A stretch of DNA of 8,699 nt from Candidatus Dormiibacterota bacterium (GCA_003132265.1 PKXE01000168.1:3217-11915); one strand, 5' to 3'. Counted from the stretch's first letter, positions 1 to 7,342 are shown. Notes: generated by a model from the letters alone, not told the origin. A program made the numbers and translations.

Positions 1-822
1 CTGGGTCTCTCCCGGAAGGCGGCCGAGACCGACGCCGAGGTGATCGTCTTCTGCGGGGTTCACTTCATGGCCGAGACCGCGGCCGTCCTGGCCGAGGGTC
101 GGATGGTGCTGCTCCCAGACCTTCGCGCGGGCTGCTCCTTGGCCGCCAGCATCACCGCCGACGAACTCCGGGCCTGGAAGGCGGAGCATCCCGGCGCGGT
201 GGTAGTCAGCTATGTCAACACCAGCGCGGCAGTGAAGGCGGAGTCCGATTACTGTTGCACCTCCAGCAACGCTGTCGAAATCGTCCAGCGGATTCCCCTG
301 GACCAAGAGATCCTCTTCTGCCCGGACCTGTTTCTGGGCTCGCACATCGAGCGGGTAACTGGCCGAAAGATGCACGTCTGGCTGGGTGAATGCCACGTCC
401 ACGCCGGCATCCGCGGCTCCCAGTTGGAGGCCCAGCGGCTCGCCCACCCCGGTGCCGAGGTGCTGATACATCCTGAGTGCGGGTGCACCACCTCGGCCCT
501 GTACGAGGCGGGTCGGGGAGAGTTCACCGGGGCCACCATCGTCACCAGTACCGAGGGCATGGTTCGCCATGCGCAGAGTTCTGAGGCTGACACCTTCATT
601 GTCGCCACTGAGGTCGGCGTGATGCATCGGATGCGCCAGCTGGCTCCGGAGAAGACCTTTCTGGCCGCCAACCCCGACGCGATCTGTCCCTACATGAAGA
701 TGATCACCTTGGAGAAAGTGCGGGATTCGCTGCGCGACCTGAAGCACCAGATCACGGTTCCGCCCGAGGTTGCGGCGCAGGCGCGACTGGCCATCGAGCG
801 GATGGTTGAGGTCTCGGGCTGA
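1..822 (+). CDS. nadA: Quinolinate synthase NadA, 5'-truncated by window edge
   Basis: NadA condenses iminoaspartate with dihydroxyacetone phosphate to quinolinate, the precursor of NAD, in the cytoplasm, using a [4Fe-4S] cluster. The frame is open from base 1, so the gene starts upstream; 273 codons are visible and roughly 50-80 N-terminal residues are missing compared with the usual 300-350. The GTG at 40 is internal, because family-like sequence ([17 protein letters not shown]) runs through it. Three cysteines in family-conserved contexts are the expected cluster ligands: CGVHFM (codon at 52-54), HPEC (478-480) and ICPYMKM (685-687). Other NadA hallmarks are the [10 protein letters not shown] segment, [22 protein letters not shown], and the STEGM segment near fragment residue 184. 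The stop overlaps the mtnP start by one base (TGATG), which suggests an operon with translational coupling. nadB and nadC are not in the window. The assignment is firm. Confidence 0.96.
   Translation: MGLSRKAAETDAEVIVFCGVHFMAETAAVLAEGRMVLLPDLRAGCSLAASITADELRAWKAEHPGAVVVSYVNTSAAVKAESDYCCTSSNAVEIVQRIPLDQEILFCPDLFLGSHIERVTGRKMHVWLGECHVHAGIRGSQLEAQRLAHPGAEVLIHPECGCTTSALYEAGRGEFTGATIVTSTEGMVRHAQSSEADTFIVATEVGVMHRMRQLAPEKTFLAANPDAICPYMKMITLEKVRDSLRDLKHQITVPPEVAAQARLAIERMVEVSG
808..811 (+). promoter_or_regulatory. Weak Shine-Dalgarno (GAGG) for mtnP inside nadA
   Basis: GAGG lies 10 bases upstream of the ATG at 822, within the last codons of nadA. The spacing is slightly long, so re-initiation by ribosomes ending nadA at the TGATG overlap is probably at least as important. 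The motif is short and could be chance in G-rich sequence. Confidence 0.3.
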
Positions 823-1631
823 TGGACGAGGGGGGGGCCATCGGCATCTTCGGGGGTTCCGGTCTCTACCAGCTGCTGGAGGGAGCCCGCGAAGTCAAGG
901 TGGCGACCCCGTTCGGTCCGCCTAGCGACAGCATCTGGCTGGGTGAGATGGGGGGGCGCCGGGTCGCCTTCATGCCCCGGCACGGAAGGGAGCACAGCAT
1001 CCCACCCCAGCGGATCAATTTCCGGGCCAACCTCTACGCTATGCACCAGGCCAAGGTGGAGCGCATCCTGGCCCCCTGCGCGGTGGGCTCGCTCCGAGCC
1101 GAGATCGCGCCGGGGCATGTGGTGATCCCGGACCAGTTCGTGGACCGCACCTGGGGGCGCGCCGACACCTACTGGGAGGGCCCCCAGGTCCAGCACGTCA
1201 GCGCCGCGGATCCCTACTGCCCCGAGCTGGGAGCTCAGGCGGCGGCGGCTGCCTCTCGGCAGGGGGCGACGGTGCATCAGGGCGAGACTCTGGTCGTGAT
1301 CCAGGGTCCTCGCTTCAGCACCCGGGCAGAGTCGCGCTGGTTCTCCGGGCAGGGATGGGGGGTGATCGGCATGACCGGGTACCCCGAGGCGATCCTGGCC
1401 CGAGAGCTCGGCATCTGTTACTGCGCCATCGCCCTGGTGACCGATTACGACGCCGGGCTGGAGGGCTCGGCCGATATCGCTCCGGTAACCCACGAGGAGG
1501 TCCTGAAGGTCTTCGCCGCCAACATTGGCCGGGTGCGCCAGATCCTGTTTGACGTGGTCAAGCAGCTGCCCGGCCAGGCTGGCTGCAGCTGCGCTGCGAC
1601 GCAGCCCTTGCCTCAGTTGGCCTCCTCTTGA
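822..1631 (+). CDS. mtnP: S-methyl-5'-thioadenosine phosphorylase (MTAP/PNP family)
   Basis: This enzyme phosphorolytically cleaves methylthioadenosine, a by-product of polyamine and other SAM-dependent synthesis, to adenine and methylthioribose-1-phosphate. The 269 residues match the trimeric PNP/MTAP family in length. Visible motifs are GGSGLY (11-16, phosphate-binding serine), PRHGREHSIPPQRINFRAN (52-70), VGSLRAEIAPGHVVIPDQF (88-106), GPRFSTRAES (162-171), GMTGYPEA (183-190) and TDYDAG (207-212). Asp208 and Asp210 align with the TDYD of human MTAP, where the first aspartate recognises the 6-amino group of adenine; this favours MTA over inosine or guanosine substrates. That is inferred by recall alignment, and methylthioinosine use is not excluded. 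The ATG overlaps the nadA stop, with a modest GAGG at 808-811 upstream. The last about 20 residues (GQAGCSCAATQPLPQLASS) go beyond the family core and look like a free tail with two cysteines. A run of eight G (830-837) covers codons 3-6. Confidence 0.93.
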   Translation: MDEGGAIGIFGGSGLYQLLEGAREVKVATPFGPPSDSIWLGEMGGRRVAFMPRHGREHSIPPQRINFRANLYAMHQAKVERILAPCAVGSLRAEIAPGHVVIPDQFVDRTWGRADTYWEGPQVQHVSAADPYCPELGAQAAAAASRQGATVHQGETLVVIQGPRFSTRAESRWFSGQGWGVIGMTGYPEAILARELGICYCAIALVTDYDAGLEGSADIAPVTHEEVLKVFAANIGRVRQILFDVVKQLPGQAGCSCAATQPLPQLASS

Positions 1632-2218
1632 GCGGGGGGAACGCCCTCCCCGCCACCGACCCGCTCCCGCGCCGCCACCAGCTGCTCATCTTCGCCTCCA
1701 GTTGGCGGCGAACCCAGACCATGCTCCTGTACGGGGCTGCGGTGATGCTGATCGGGACCGTGGTGACCTACGCCGACAGCCACAAATTTGATCTGGAGTT
1801 CTTGATCCTCGGGGTCTTCCTGGTGCTGCTCGGAGTGGGGTTCCACTTCGGCGCCCGGCTGCACTACGTTCAGGTGACCGACGACGGACTGCGACTCAAC
1901 CGGCTGCTGAAGCATGAGCTGATCCCGTTTCCCGAGATCCGCCAGGTCCGTACCCAGCCGCTCCAGGTCCTCTTCTCCGCCCCCAACCGCCGGGGGCTGT
2001 TCCCCCGGTCGCTGCGCCCGTTCGAGCGCAAACCCGCCTGTGTCATCCGGCTAGACTTGGAGCCGGCTCCGGTGGCGCGACTGGGCCGGGCCGCGGGCAG
2101 GGGCTGCGCCATCGACCAGGACCTGATTCTTATCGTGTCCGATGCCAAAGAGCTGGAAATCGCCCTCCAGCCCCGGATTCGGCGGCGGCCTCCGGCGCCG
2201 GCGTCCCGCCGGCGGTGA
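1628..2218 (+). CDS. Small membrane protein with bacterial PH-like domain
   Basis: The 196-residue protein has a basic N-terminus (about 1-31), two closely spaced predicted membrane helices (about 32-49 and 57-74) and a cytosolic domain (about 78-185). The domain opens with HYVQVTDDGLRLNRLL and continues with an IPFPEIRQVR strand pattern, typical of membrane-anchored bacterial PH (DUF304-like) proteins. It ends in an Arg/Pro-rich tail (PRIRRRPPAPASRRR). No catalytic motif is visible. Such proteins are usually regarded as scaffolds or membrane-associated accessory proteins; the function here is unknown. The TTG start at 1628 overlaps the mtnP stop (TTGA), and the gene overlaps the next one by four bases (GTGA), so it is embedded in the operon. 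There is no clear Shine-Dalgarno. The first in-frame ATG is at 1721 and would begin at the first helix, losing the basic leader, so TTG is preferred but not certain. Its position directly before the PMT-like gene suggests a role with that enzyme, by inference only. Confidence 0.75.
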   Translation: MSGGNALPATDPLPRRHQLLIFASSWRRTQTMLLYGAAVMLIGTVVTYADSHKFDLEFLILGVFLVLLGVGFHFGARLHYVQVTDDGLRLNRLLKHELIPFPEIRQVRTQPLQVLFSAPNRRGLFPRSLRPFERKPACVIRLDLEPAPVARLGRAAGRGCAIDQDLILIVSDAKELEIALQPRIRRRPPAPASRRR

Positions 2219-4113
2219 CCTCGTCGGGCATGCCCGCCTGGCAGAGCGAGGGGATCGGGGCGGCGGCGGCGGCAGCCATCTTCGCGGCGATCTGCGTTTT
2301 GCTCCACTGGCCGGTCCATCCCTTGGTGGCGGCGGTGATGGTGGCGGCGGTTTGGGGCCTCTCGCTCCTGCTGCGCCGACACCGAGGACTGACCGGGATC
2401 GACGGCCTCGACTGCATCATCGTGGGGATCCTGGTTGCCGCCGCGCTCCTGGTACGGCTGGCGAGCCCGATCTACCCGGACTTCCTGCAGGGGAACCTGG
2501 ACGCGGTCGGCACTGTTCCAGCTCCGGCGGGAGTTCACCGGTCTCCTACCCACGAGCTGGCGGGGATCGGGGCCTGGGGACTGGGCTATCCCTTCAACGT
2601 CGCCGGATGCACTCAGGTCCCCACCGGGCCCCACAACGCCGAGGTTAAGCGCTGCGGGTTCGTGTTTGACGAGGTCTACTTCCCTGTCGATGCCCTCAAG
2701 GACCTCAAGGGCATTGACTACTTCGACCCCGAGCCGCCGCTCTCCAAGCTGATCATCGCGGGCGGCATCAGCTGGCTTGGCTTCAACACCTGGGGCTGGC
2801 GGATCATGTCGGCGATCTTCGGTAGCTTGGTCGTGGGGCTGCTCTACTTCCTCGCCAGAAGGCTCTGGCACCGGCATCGAGCGTTCCCCGTCTTGGCGGC
2901 ACTCTTCTTCAGCCTGGACGGCCTGGAGTTGGTCGAGTCCCGGACTGGGGTGATCGACATTTTCGCCGTCTTCTTCGTGGTGTTGGGGCTGTGGCTGTTC
3001 ACCCTCCACTGGCATGCCCGCACCCGCCGGGAGTGGCTCTGGACCCTCTACCTGACCGCGGCCGTCTCGGGGCTGGGGGTGGCTGCCAAGGCCGACATGG
3101 TGCCGGTGGTGATGCTGATGGGAGTTCTGCTGGCCGCCCGCTGGGTAAGGCCCCACCTGAGGCTGCGGGGTTTGGGGCGGAACGGCTCCCGATGGCTGCT
3201 CCCGCCGGTGCCCGATGATTCCGCGGAGGCTGGCCGAAGGACGATGGTGGCCGCTTTGAGGTGGGGTTGGCACTATCTCGGGGGGGCGGTGCTGATCGTC
3301 CTCATCTTCTACCTCGCGTTCTTCCGGTACTGGACCATTCCCCACAGCGTCTACGTCAACTTCGCCGACACCCGGGGCGCGACCGCCAGCTGCACCGGGT
3401 TCACCACTACCGCGTCGGTCTGCCGCCTGCCGGTCGCCATGCCGATCAAGGAAGATCAGCTGGGGCCGGTAACGCTCTGGCTACCGACCTCTTTCAACCT
3501 CGGACAGTCGCTGGTGGACGTGGAGATGAACAGCGTCGCCGGGCTCAGCTACCAGGCCACCCTCAAGGCGACCCACCCCTTCTCCTCGCCGTACTACACC
3601 TGGCCGCTCGATGCTCACCCGGTGCTCTTTTACGCCGGCTACAAAGGCAACGGAGTGACGACCACCGACGGACAGACCATCTCCAACTACGCCTGGATCT
3701 CCGATATGGGCAACCCGGCGATCTTCTGGATGGGCCTGCTGGCGCTCGCCATCTGTCTCTACTGGACGGTGCGGCGCCGCGACCGGATCGCCCTCTTCAT
3801 CCTGCTCGGCTTCCTGTTCAACTGGTTGATTCTCTGGTCCTGGCCGTCCCGGATCCTCTTCTTCTACGAGATCCTGGAGGCCCTGCCGTTCACCTGCCTG
3901 GCCCTGGCCTACTGCTGCACTAGACTGGCCCACGCCCGGAGCGCTGTGCAACTGGGCCCGGTCCGGCTCGGCCCCTACAGTCTGCGTCCTCTGGTGGGGG
4001 CGGTGGTGCTGGCGGTGATCCTCAGCTTTGCCTACTTCTACCCGCTGTGGACGGGGCAGCCGATCCCCTCCAATGACTTCTTCCAGCACATCTGGCTCCC
4101 CGGCTGGTACTGA
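2215..4113 (+). CDS. Protein O-mannosyltransferase-like GT-C membrane glycosyltransferase (GT39/PMT)
   Basis: Enzymes of this family move a mannose (or other hexose) from a polyprenyl-phosphate donor to Ser/Thr of proteins at the outer face of the cytoplasmic membrane. The 632 residues hold about 13 predicted helices. The acidic pair follows the family pattern (FVFDEVYF, D152/E153). It is followed by PEPPLSK (172-178) in place of the common HPPLGK, then WGWRIMSAIFG (193-203), and SRTGVID (242-248). The C-terminal third resembles the PMT four-helix domain: GNPAIFWMGLLAL (499-511), SRILFFYEILEALPF (545-559), and a family-like ending (FYPLWTG, then WLPGW). A large extracytoplasmic region spans about 372-500. 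Unusual points are an extra N-terminal helical stretch, a roughly 70-residue loop before the acidic pair with C132 and C147, and another pair, C393/C403. GTG at 2215 overlaps the upstream stop; ATG at 2230 is an alternative, and neither has a clear Shine-Dalgarno. The donor and acceptor are not determined by the sequence. Confidence 0.85.
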   Translation: MTSSGMPAWQSEGIGAAAAAAIFAAICVLLHWPVHPLVAAVMVAAVWGLSLLLRRHRGLTGIDGLDCIIVGILVAAALLVRLASPIYPDFLQGNLDAVGTVPAPAGVHRSPTHELAGIGAWGLGYPFNVAGCTQVPTGPHNAEVKRCGFVFDEVYFPVDALKDLKGIDYFDPEPPLSKLIIAGGISWLGFNTWGWRIMSAIFGSLVVGLLYFLARRLWHRHRAFPVLAALFFSLDGLELVESRTGVIDIFAVFFVVLGLWLFTLHWHARTRREWLWTLYLTAAVSGLGVAAKADMVPVVMLMGVLLAARWVRPHLRLRGLGRNGSRWLLPPVPDDSAEAGRRTMVAALRWGWHYLGGAVLIVLIFYLAFFRYWTIPHSVYVNFADTRGATASCTGFTTTASVCRLPVAMPIKEDQLGPVTLWLPTSFNLGQSLVDVEMNSVAGLSYQATLKATHPFSSPYYTWPLDAHPVLFYAGYKGNGVTTTDGQTISNYAWISDMGNPAIFWMGLLALAICLYWTVRRRDRIALFILLGFLFNWLILWSWPSRILFFYEILEALPFTCLALAYCCTRLAHARSAVQLGPVRLGPYSLRPLVGAVVLAVILSFAYFYPLWTGQPIPSNDFFQHIWLPGWY

Positions 4114-4131
4114 GGCACACCGCAGGCCCCG

Positions 4132-6360
4132 GTGACTTGGGAAGTGGCGGTCTACTGGCTTCTGGTCCTGGCTGCCGGGACGGCTCTGGTCGACCTGGTG
4201 CCCCTGGACTGGCGGCTCCCAGAGCGGGGGGCGGCGGCACTTCTGCTCGGGGTGGTGGCCTCCACCCTGCTCAGCCTGGCTCTCTCCCTCTGGTGGGGGG
4301 TGGGCCCAGCGGCAGCCCTGGCCGCCCCCTCCCTGCTGCTCGGCGCGGCGGTCGGAGTTACCGCCCGGAGTTGGGCCCGGCGGCTCCGGCTCGGGCCCAA
4401 CGCCTGGGGGAGTTGGGTCGCTAGGGAGTGGGACCGCTCCGGCACCCGGGCGGGGCTGGTGGTCGCGTTGGTGGTGGGAGGCGTCTTCTATCTGATCTTC
4501 ACCCGAGCCCTGGTGGGATCAGTGGGATCGATCTCGGCCAGCTATCCCACGGTCTGGTCGGACTGGTCGGTCCACGCCAGCTACGCACAGAGCTTTTTGC
4601 TGGGCCACAACCTGCCCCCTAGGGACACGCTGGAAGCGGCAACCGGGCTGCGCTACCCGTTCCTGCCCGACTTCCAGTCGGCCCTGCTGGAGGGAATGGG
4701 ACAGAACTTCTGGGGGGCCCTGGATATTCCCTCCTGGCTGATCTCGTGGTCGGCTGGGGCTCTCCTCTGGCAGCTGGCATATCGGGTCACGAGGAGGAGC
4801 TCCGCCGCCTCAGTCGCCCTGCTGCTCGCGATCCTGGGCGGGGGGCTGGGCTTCGTCGGCCTCTACGGGGACGGCTGCCAGCAGCTGGCCCGCACCGAGC
4901 CAGGGTTCAGTGCCCAGTCCTGCACCAGCTTGAGTCTCCAGACCCCGGGCGCCGCGACCGCCTTCGTGGCCCACCTGCCGGTCGAGCTGACCCACCTCCC
5001 CCGGTCCTATGACGGTCAGAACCAGACCAATCCCCCGGTTGCCAACCTCAAGTGGTACGAACCGTTGCTGGCCTTCTGGCTGCCCCAGCGAGACTTTGAG
5101 TACGGGATGGGGCTGGTAGCCCTGCTCAGCCTGGTCCTCTGGGAGGCCTACCGCGGCCGGCGCAAAGGACTGCTGGTGGCCGCCGGGGTGGGGGCGGCTG
5201 CCCTGCCCTGGTTCAACCCCTTCGGCTACCTGGTCATCTTTCTAGTTGGACTCTGGTGGCTGGGGAGACAGCGCTGGTGGCGGGGGCTGGGGCTTTACCT
5301 GGTGCTGCTGCTCTTGCTCGGACTCCCCCGCATGCTCTACGTGGTCGGTGGTCCGCACGGAGAGCTGGCCAATCCCGTAGGCACCAATCTCTATCCCCAG
5401 CTGGACGTGGGCTGGCTGGCCCGTGCCGCCACCATTTGCACTGCCGCCCGGTTCAACGGGGGTGCTGCTTGCGACGCCCTCTATCTGGCGGGGGCGTCTC
5501 CGGTCACGGCGGTCAGCTATCTGGCCCAGAGCCTGATCCAGCCCTCCCTCTGGGGGGAGACAGCCGGCTTCTGGCTCGCCAACACCGGGATCTTCCCCCT
5601 GCTGGCGCTCGCGCTCGTGATCCTCCGCCGGGTGCCGTCCCGGGTCCGGGACGAGCTTCGCGACCTGGAGCTCATCCGCTTCTGGGCTCCCTTCTGGCTG
5701 CTGTTCCTGATCGGCAACGTGATTGTCACCCAGCCCTGGAATTGGGACAACACCAAGCTCCTCGACTACTGGTACGTGGGGGCAGCCATCCCCATCGCCT
5801 GGCTCTTGTGCGCTTGGGGCAGCCGCGGCTGGTGGCGAGTGCCAGCCACCCTGGGCGTCCTCTCCTTGGTCCTGAGCGGCCTCCTGAGCATGGATATGGC
5901 CCTGATCGGCCAGAGCTCGCTCTCCCAGGTACCGACCGCCCCTGCCCATCTTGCCTTTGCCGGCCGCCAGGAGGAGTTGGTGGCGAGGGCGGTGCTGCGC
6001 CACACGGCTCCCACGGCGATCTTCCTGACCGAGGGACAGCCGACCGAGCCGGTCTCCATCTTGGCCGGGCGGACGGTGGTGCTCGCCTACGACGGTTGGT
6101 TGTGGAGCTATGGGCAGCCGCTGCGCCAGCGGGTGCAGGCGGTTGAGGCCATCTACGCGGGTTGCCCGGCCTCGGGGAGCTGCTCGGTCGGAGAACTCCT
6201 GCGCGCCTACGATGTGTCCTACATCGAGTTCGAGCCCGGCGACTACAACAACATCACCGCCAACTTGGGTTGGTATGAGGCCCAGCATTTGCCAGTTTTG
6301 GTGCACACCAAGAGCTATCTGATCCTCGACGTCCGCAGCCTGTGGCCGGCGAAGAGATAG
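4132..6360 (+). CDS. Large GT-C-like integral membrane protein with C-terminal soluble domain (putative glycosyltransferase)
   Basis: The 742 residues hold about 13-14 predicted helices and a C-terminal soluble part (about 600-742). After four N-terminal helices comes WSDWSVHASYAQSFLLGHN (142-160), resembling the acidic first-loop motif of GT-C enzymes (D144, H148). Other striking segments are a long loop at 246-322 with C249/C264 and SYDGQNQTN, the sequence QPWNWDNTKLLDYWY (534-548), and a C-terminal domain containing TEGQPTEPVSILAGR (633-647) and LAYDGWLWSYG (651-661). Similar C-terminal domains occur in uncharacterised large membrane proteins of Chloroflexota and related groups, by recollection. 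Cysteines are paired in several loops (249/264, 436/447, 678/684). Only 18 bases separate it from the PMT-like gene, which indicates one operon and a shared role at the membrane surface. GTG at 4132 is chosen as the most upstream start; GTG 4144 is possible. There is no obvious Shine-Dalgarno. The fold assignment is moderate, and the substrate is unknown. Confidence 0.78.
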   Translation: MTWEVAVYWLLVLAAGTALVDLVPLDWRLPERGAAALLLGVVASTLLSLALSLWWGVGPAAALAAPSLLLGAAVGVTARSWARRLRLGPNAWGSWVAREWDRSGTRAGLVVALVVGGVFYLIFTRALVGSVGSISASYPTVWSDWSVHASYAQSFLLGHNLPPRDTLEAATGLRYPFLPDFQSALLEGMGQNFWGALDIPSWLISWSAGALLWQLAYRVTRRSSAASVALLLAILGGGLGFVGLYGDGCQQLARTEPGFSAQSCTSLSLQTPGAATAFVAHLPVELTHLPRSYDGQNQTNPPVANLKWYEPLLAFWLPQRDFEYGMGLVALLSLVLWEAYRGRRKGLLVAAGVGAAALPWFNPFGYLVIFLVGLWWLGRQRWWRGLGLYLVLLLLLGLPRMLYVVGGPHGELANPVGTNLYPQLDVGWLARAATICTAARFNGGAACDALYLAGASPVTAVSYLAQSLIQPSLWGETAGFWLANTGIFPLLALALVILRRVPSRVRDELRDLELIRFWAPFWLLFLIGNVIVTQPWNWDNTKLLDYWYVGAAIPIAWLLCAWGSRGWWRVPATLGVLSLVLSGLLSMDMALIGQSSLSQVPTAPAHLAFAGRQEELVARAVLRHTAPTAIFLTEGQPTEPVSILAGRTVVLAYDGWLWSYGQPLRQRVQAVEAIYAGCPASGSCSVGELLRAYDVSYIEFEPGDYNNITANLGWYEAQHLPVLVHTKSYLILDVRSLWPAKR

Positions 6361-6490
6361 GTTCCGCTACGGCGGCGGGTGGCCAAGTTCCGTCGACGCG
6401 GGCCTTCTACCGGGGGCTGGCGATCCGCTCCGGCCGCCGCTCGGGAGCCGTGAGGATCAGCTGCGGGGGATCGATCTTCGGGAGATGAAG
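6361..6490 (+). other. Intergenic leader before the amidohydrolase gene
   Basis: These 130 bases separate the GT-C protein from the amidohydrolase. No convincing -35/-10 pair or terminator is visible. A GATCGATC palindrome lies at 6469-6476. The amidohydrolase frame stays open upstream through this stretch, but the translation is Arg/Gly/Pro-rich, lacks family character and has no supported start, so I do not extend the gene. Short open stretches in the other two frames (ending at 6453 and about 6486) also have no credible start or motif. Confidence 0.5.
6480..6484 (+). promoter_or_regulatory. Shine-Dalgarno (GGGAG) fixing the amidohydrolase start at 6491
   Basis: GGGAG ends six bases before the ATG at 6491, an ideal spacing, whereas it directly abuts the ATG at 6485 and could not serve it. 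It is the best ribosome binding site in the window and favours a protein beginning MAQLTDVHCH rather than MKMAQLTDVHCH. Confidence 0.7.
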
Positions 6491-7342
6491 ATGGCTCAAC
6501 TGACCGACGTTCATTGCCACCTGCTGCCCCTGGAACTGCGCCAACCCCCGGCCGCCAGCTGGCATGACAGCTGGTTCGCCGCCTGTCATGCCGACGCCGC
6601 CGACTTCGCCGCGGGCGAAGAGGTTGTCCGGGCGCTGGATGAGGCCGGCCTGGACCGGGCAGTCGTCTTCGGCTGGCCTTTCGCTGATCCAGGTCTGCTG
6701 GCGGAGGTCAACGATTACGTGGCCCAGGAGGCTGCCGCTTCCGGGGGCCGCCTTCTGGGCATGGCTCTGATCAACCCGGGCCGCCCCGGCTGGGAAGCGG
6801 AGTTGGCTCGCGGTCGGAGTTTGGGGCTGCACGGCGTGGGCGAGCTGAACGCGGACGCTCAGGGCTTCGAGCTCCGCTTCGCGGCGGGGCTGAGGGACGC
6901 CCTGCTCACGCTGGCTGAGCTGGACTGGCCCCTGATGCTGCACGCCAGCGAGCCCGTCGGGCACCAGTACCCGGGCAAGGGAACGGCCGGGCCGCGGCAG
7001 CTCTGGGCACTGCTGGAGCCGGCTCTCGCCAGCTCGCCCGGGCTCCGGGTCTGTCTGGCCCATCTGGGCGGAGGGCTGCCCTTCTATGCGCACATGCCCG
7101 AGGTGCTGGACCTCTGCCGCCAGCTCTGGTTTGACACAGCGGCCCTGCCCTATCTGTACCAGCCGGGGGCGCTGTCCGCCGTGGACCAGCTGCTTGGGGT
7201 TGGCCGGCTCTGCTTCGGCAGCGATTTCCCGCTGTTGCTCCCGACCCGGTACCGAGGGCACCTCTCGCGGCTGCCGGAAGCAGCCAGGGAGTCGCTCCAG
7301 AGGGAGGCCCCCCAGGCCTGGCTCGGGCCACTGGGCGGCTGA
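6491..7342 (+). CDS. Amidohydrolase-2 family (TIM-barrel) metal-dependent hydrolase or decarboxylase
   Basis: The 283-residue cytoplasmic protein shows the amidohydrolase-2 metal-site pattern. Counted from the ATG at 6491, an HxH at the end of the first strand (DVHCH, H8 and H10) is followed by E118 in GVGELN, H151 in MLHASEPVGH, H191 in AHLGGG and D245 in FGSDFP. Members of this family hydrolyse or decarboxylate small cyclic or aromatic substrates (for example ACMSD-type decarboxylases and lactone hydrolases). The substrate here cannot be read from the sequence. All core ligands are present, so it is probably active. The length is typical of the compact members. It lacks a signal peptide. 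It lies alone between two glycosyltransferase genes, 130 bases after one and 65 before the other, so a link to glycan metabolism is possible but unproven. The ATG at 6485 is an alternative start, disfavoured by the position of GGGAG. Confidence 0.88.
   Translation: MAQLTDVHCHLLPLELRQPPAASWHDSWFAACHADAADFAAGEEVVRALDEAGLDRAVVFGWPFADPGLLAEVNDYVAQEAAASGGRLLGMALINPGRPGWEAELARGRSLGLHGVGELNADAQGFELRFAAGLRDALLTLAELDWPLMLHASEPVGHQYPGKGTAGPRQLWALLEPALASSPGLRVCLAHLGGGLPFYAHMPEVLDLCRQLWFDTAALPYLYQPGALSAVDQLLGVGRLCFGSDFPLLLPTRYRGHLSRLPEAARESLQREAPQAWLGPLGG

Noticed and set aside
690..1493. A 267-codon open frame on the - strand across the nadA/mtnP junction
   Set aside because: Both + strand genes are firmly identified by catalytic motifs; the antisense frame lacks any motif.
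2260..2274. A short GCG triplet repeat at the start of the PMT-like gene
   Set aside because: It encodes an alanine run at the edge of the first membrane helix and fits ordinary codon bias; there is no sign of repeat expansion.
1870..3345. A 491-codon open frame on the - strand
   Set aside because: It lies opposite the PH-like and PMT-like genes, is rich in Pro/Arg/Gln/His with no domain or membrane pattern, and is an expected by-product of high G+C at third codon positions.
5242..6306. A 354-codon open frame on the - strand
   Set aside because: It is antisense to the second GT-C protein, with low-complexity composition and no motif; it is a composition shadow.
6428..6447. Possible stem CTCCG/CGGGAG in the leader before the amidohydrolase
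   Set aside because: It has only four or five pairs with a bulge and no T run or switch-like structure; such stems are expected by chance here.
6379..6453. A 24-codon GTG-started frame in the gap before the amidohydrolase
   Set aside because: It has no Shine-Dalgarno and no recognisable sequence, and the length is expected by chance in GC-rich DNA.
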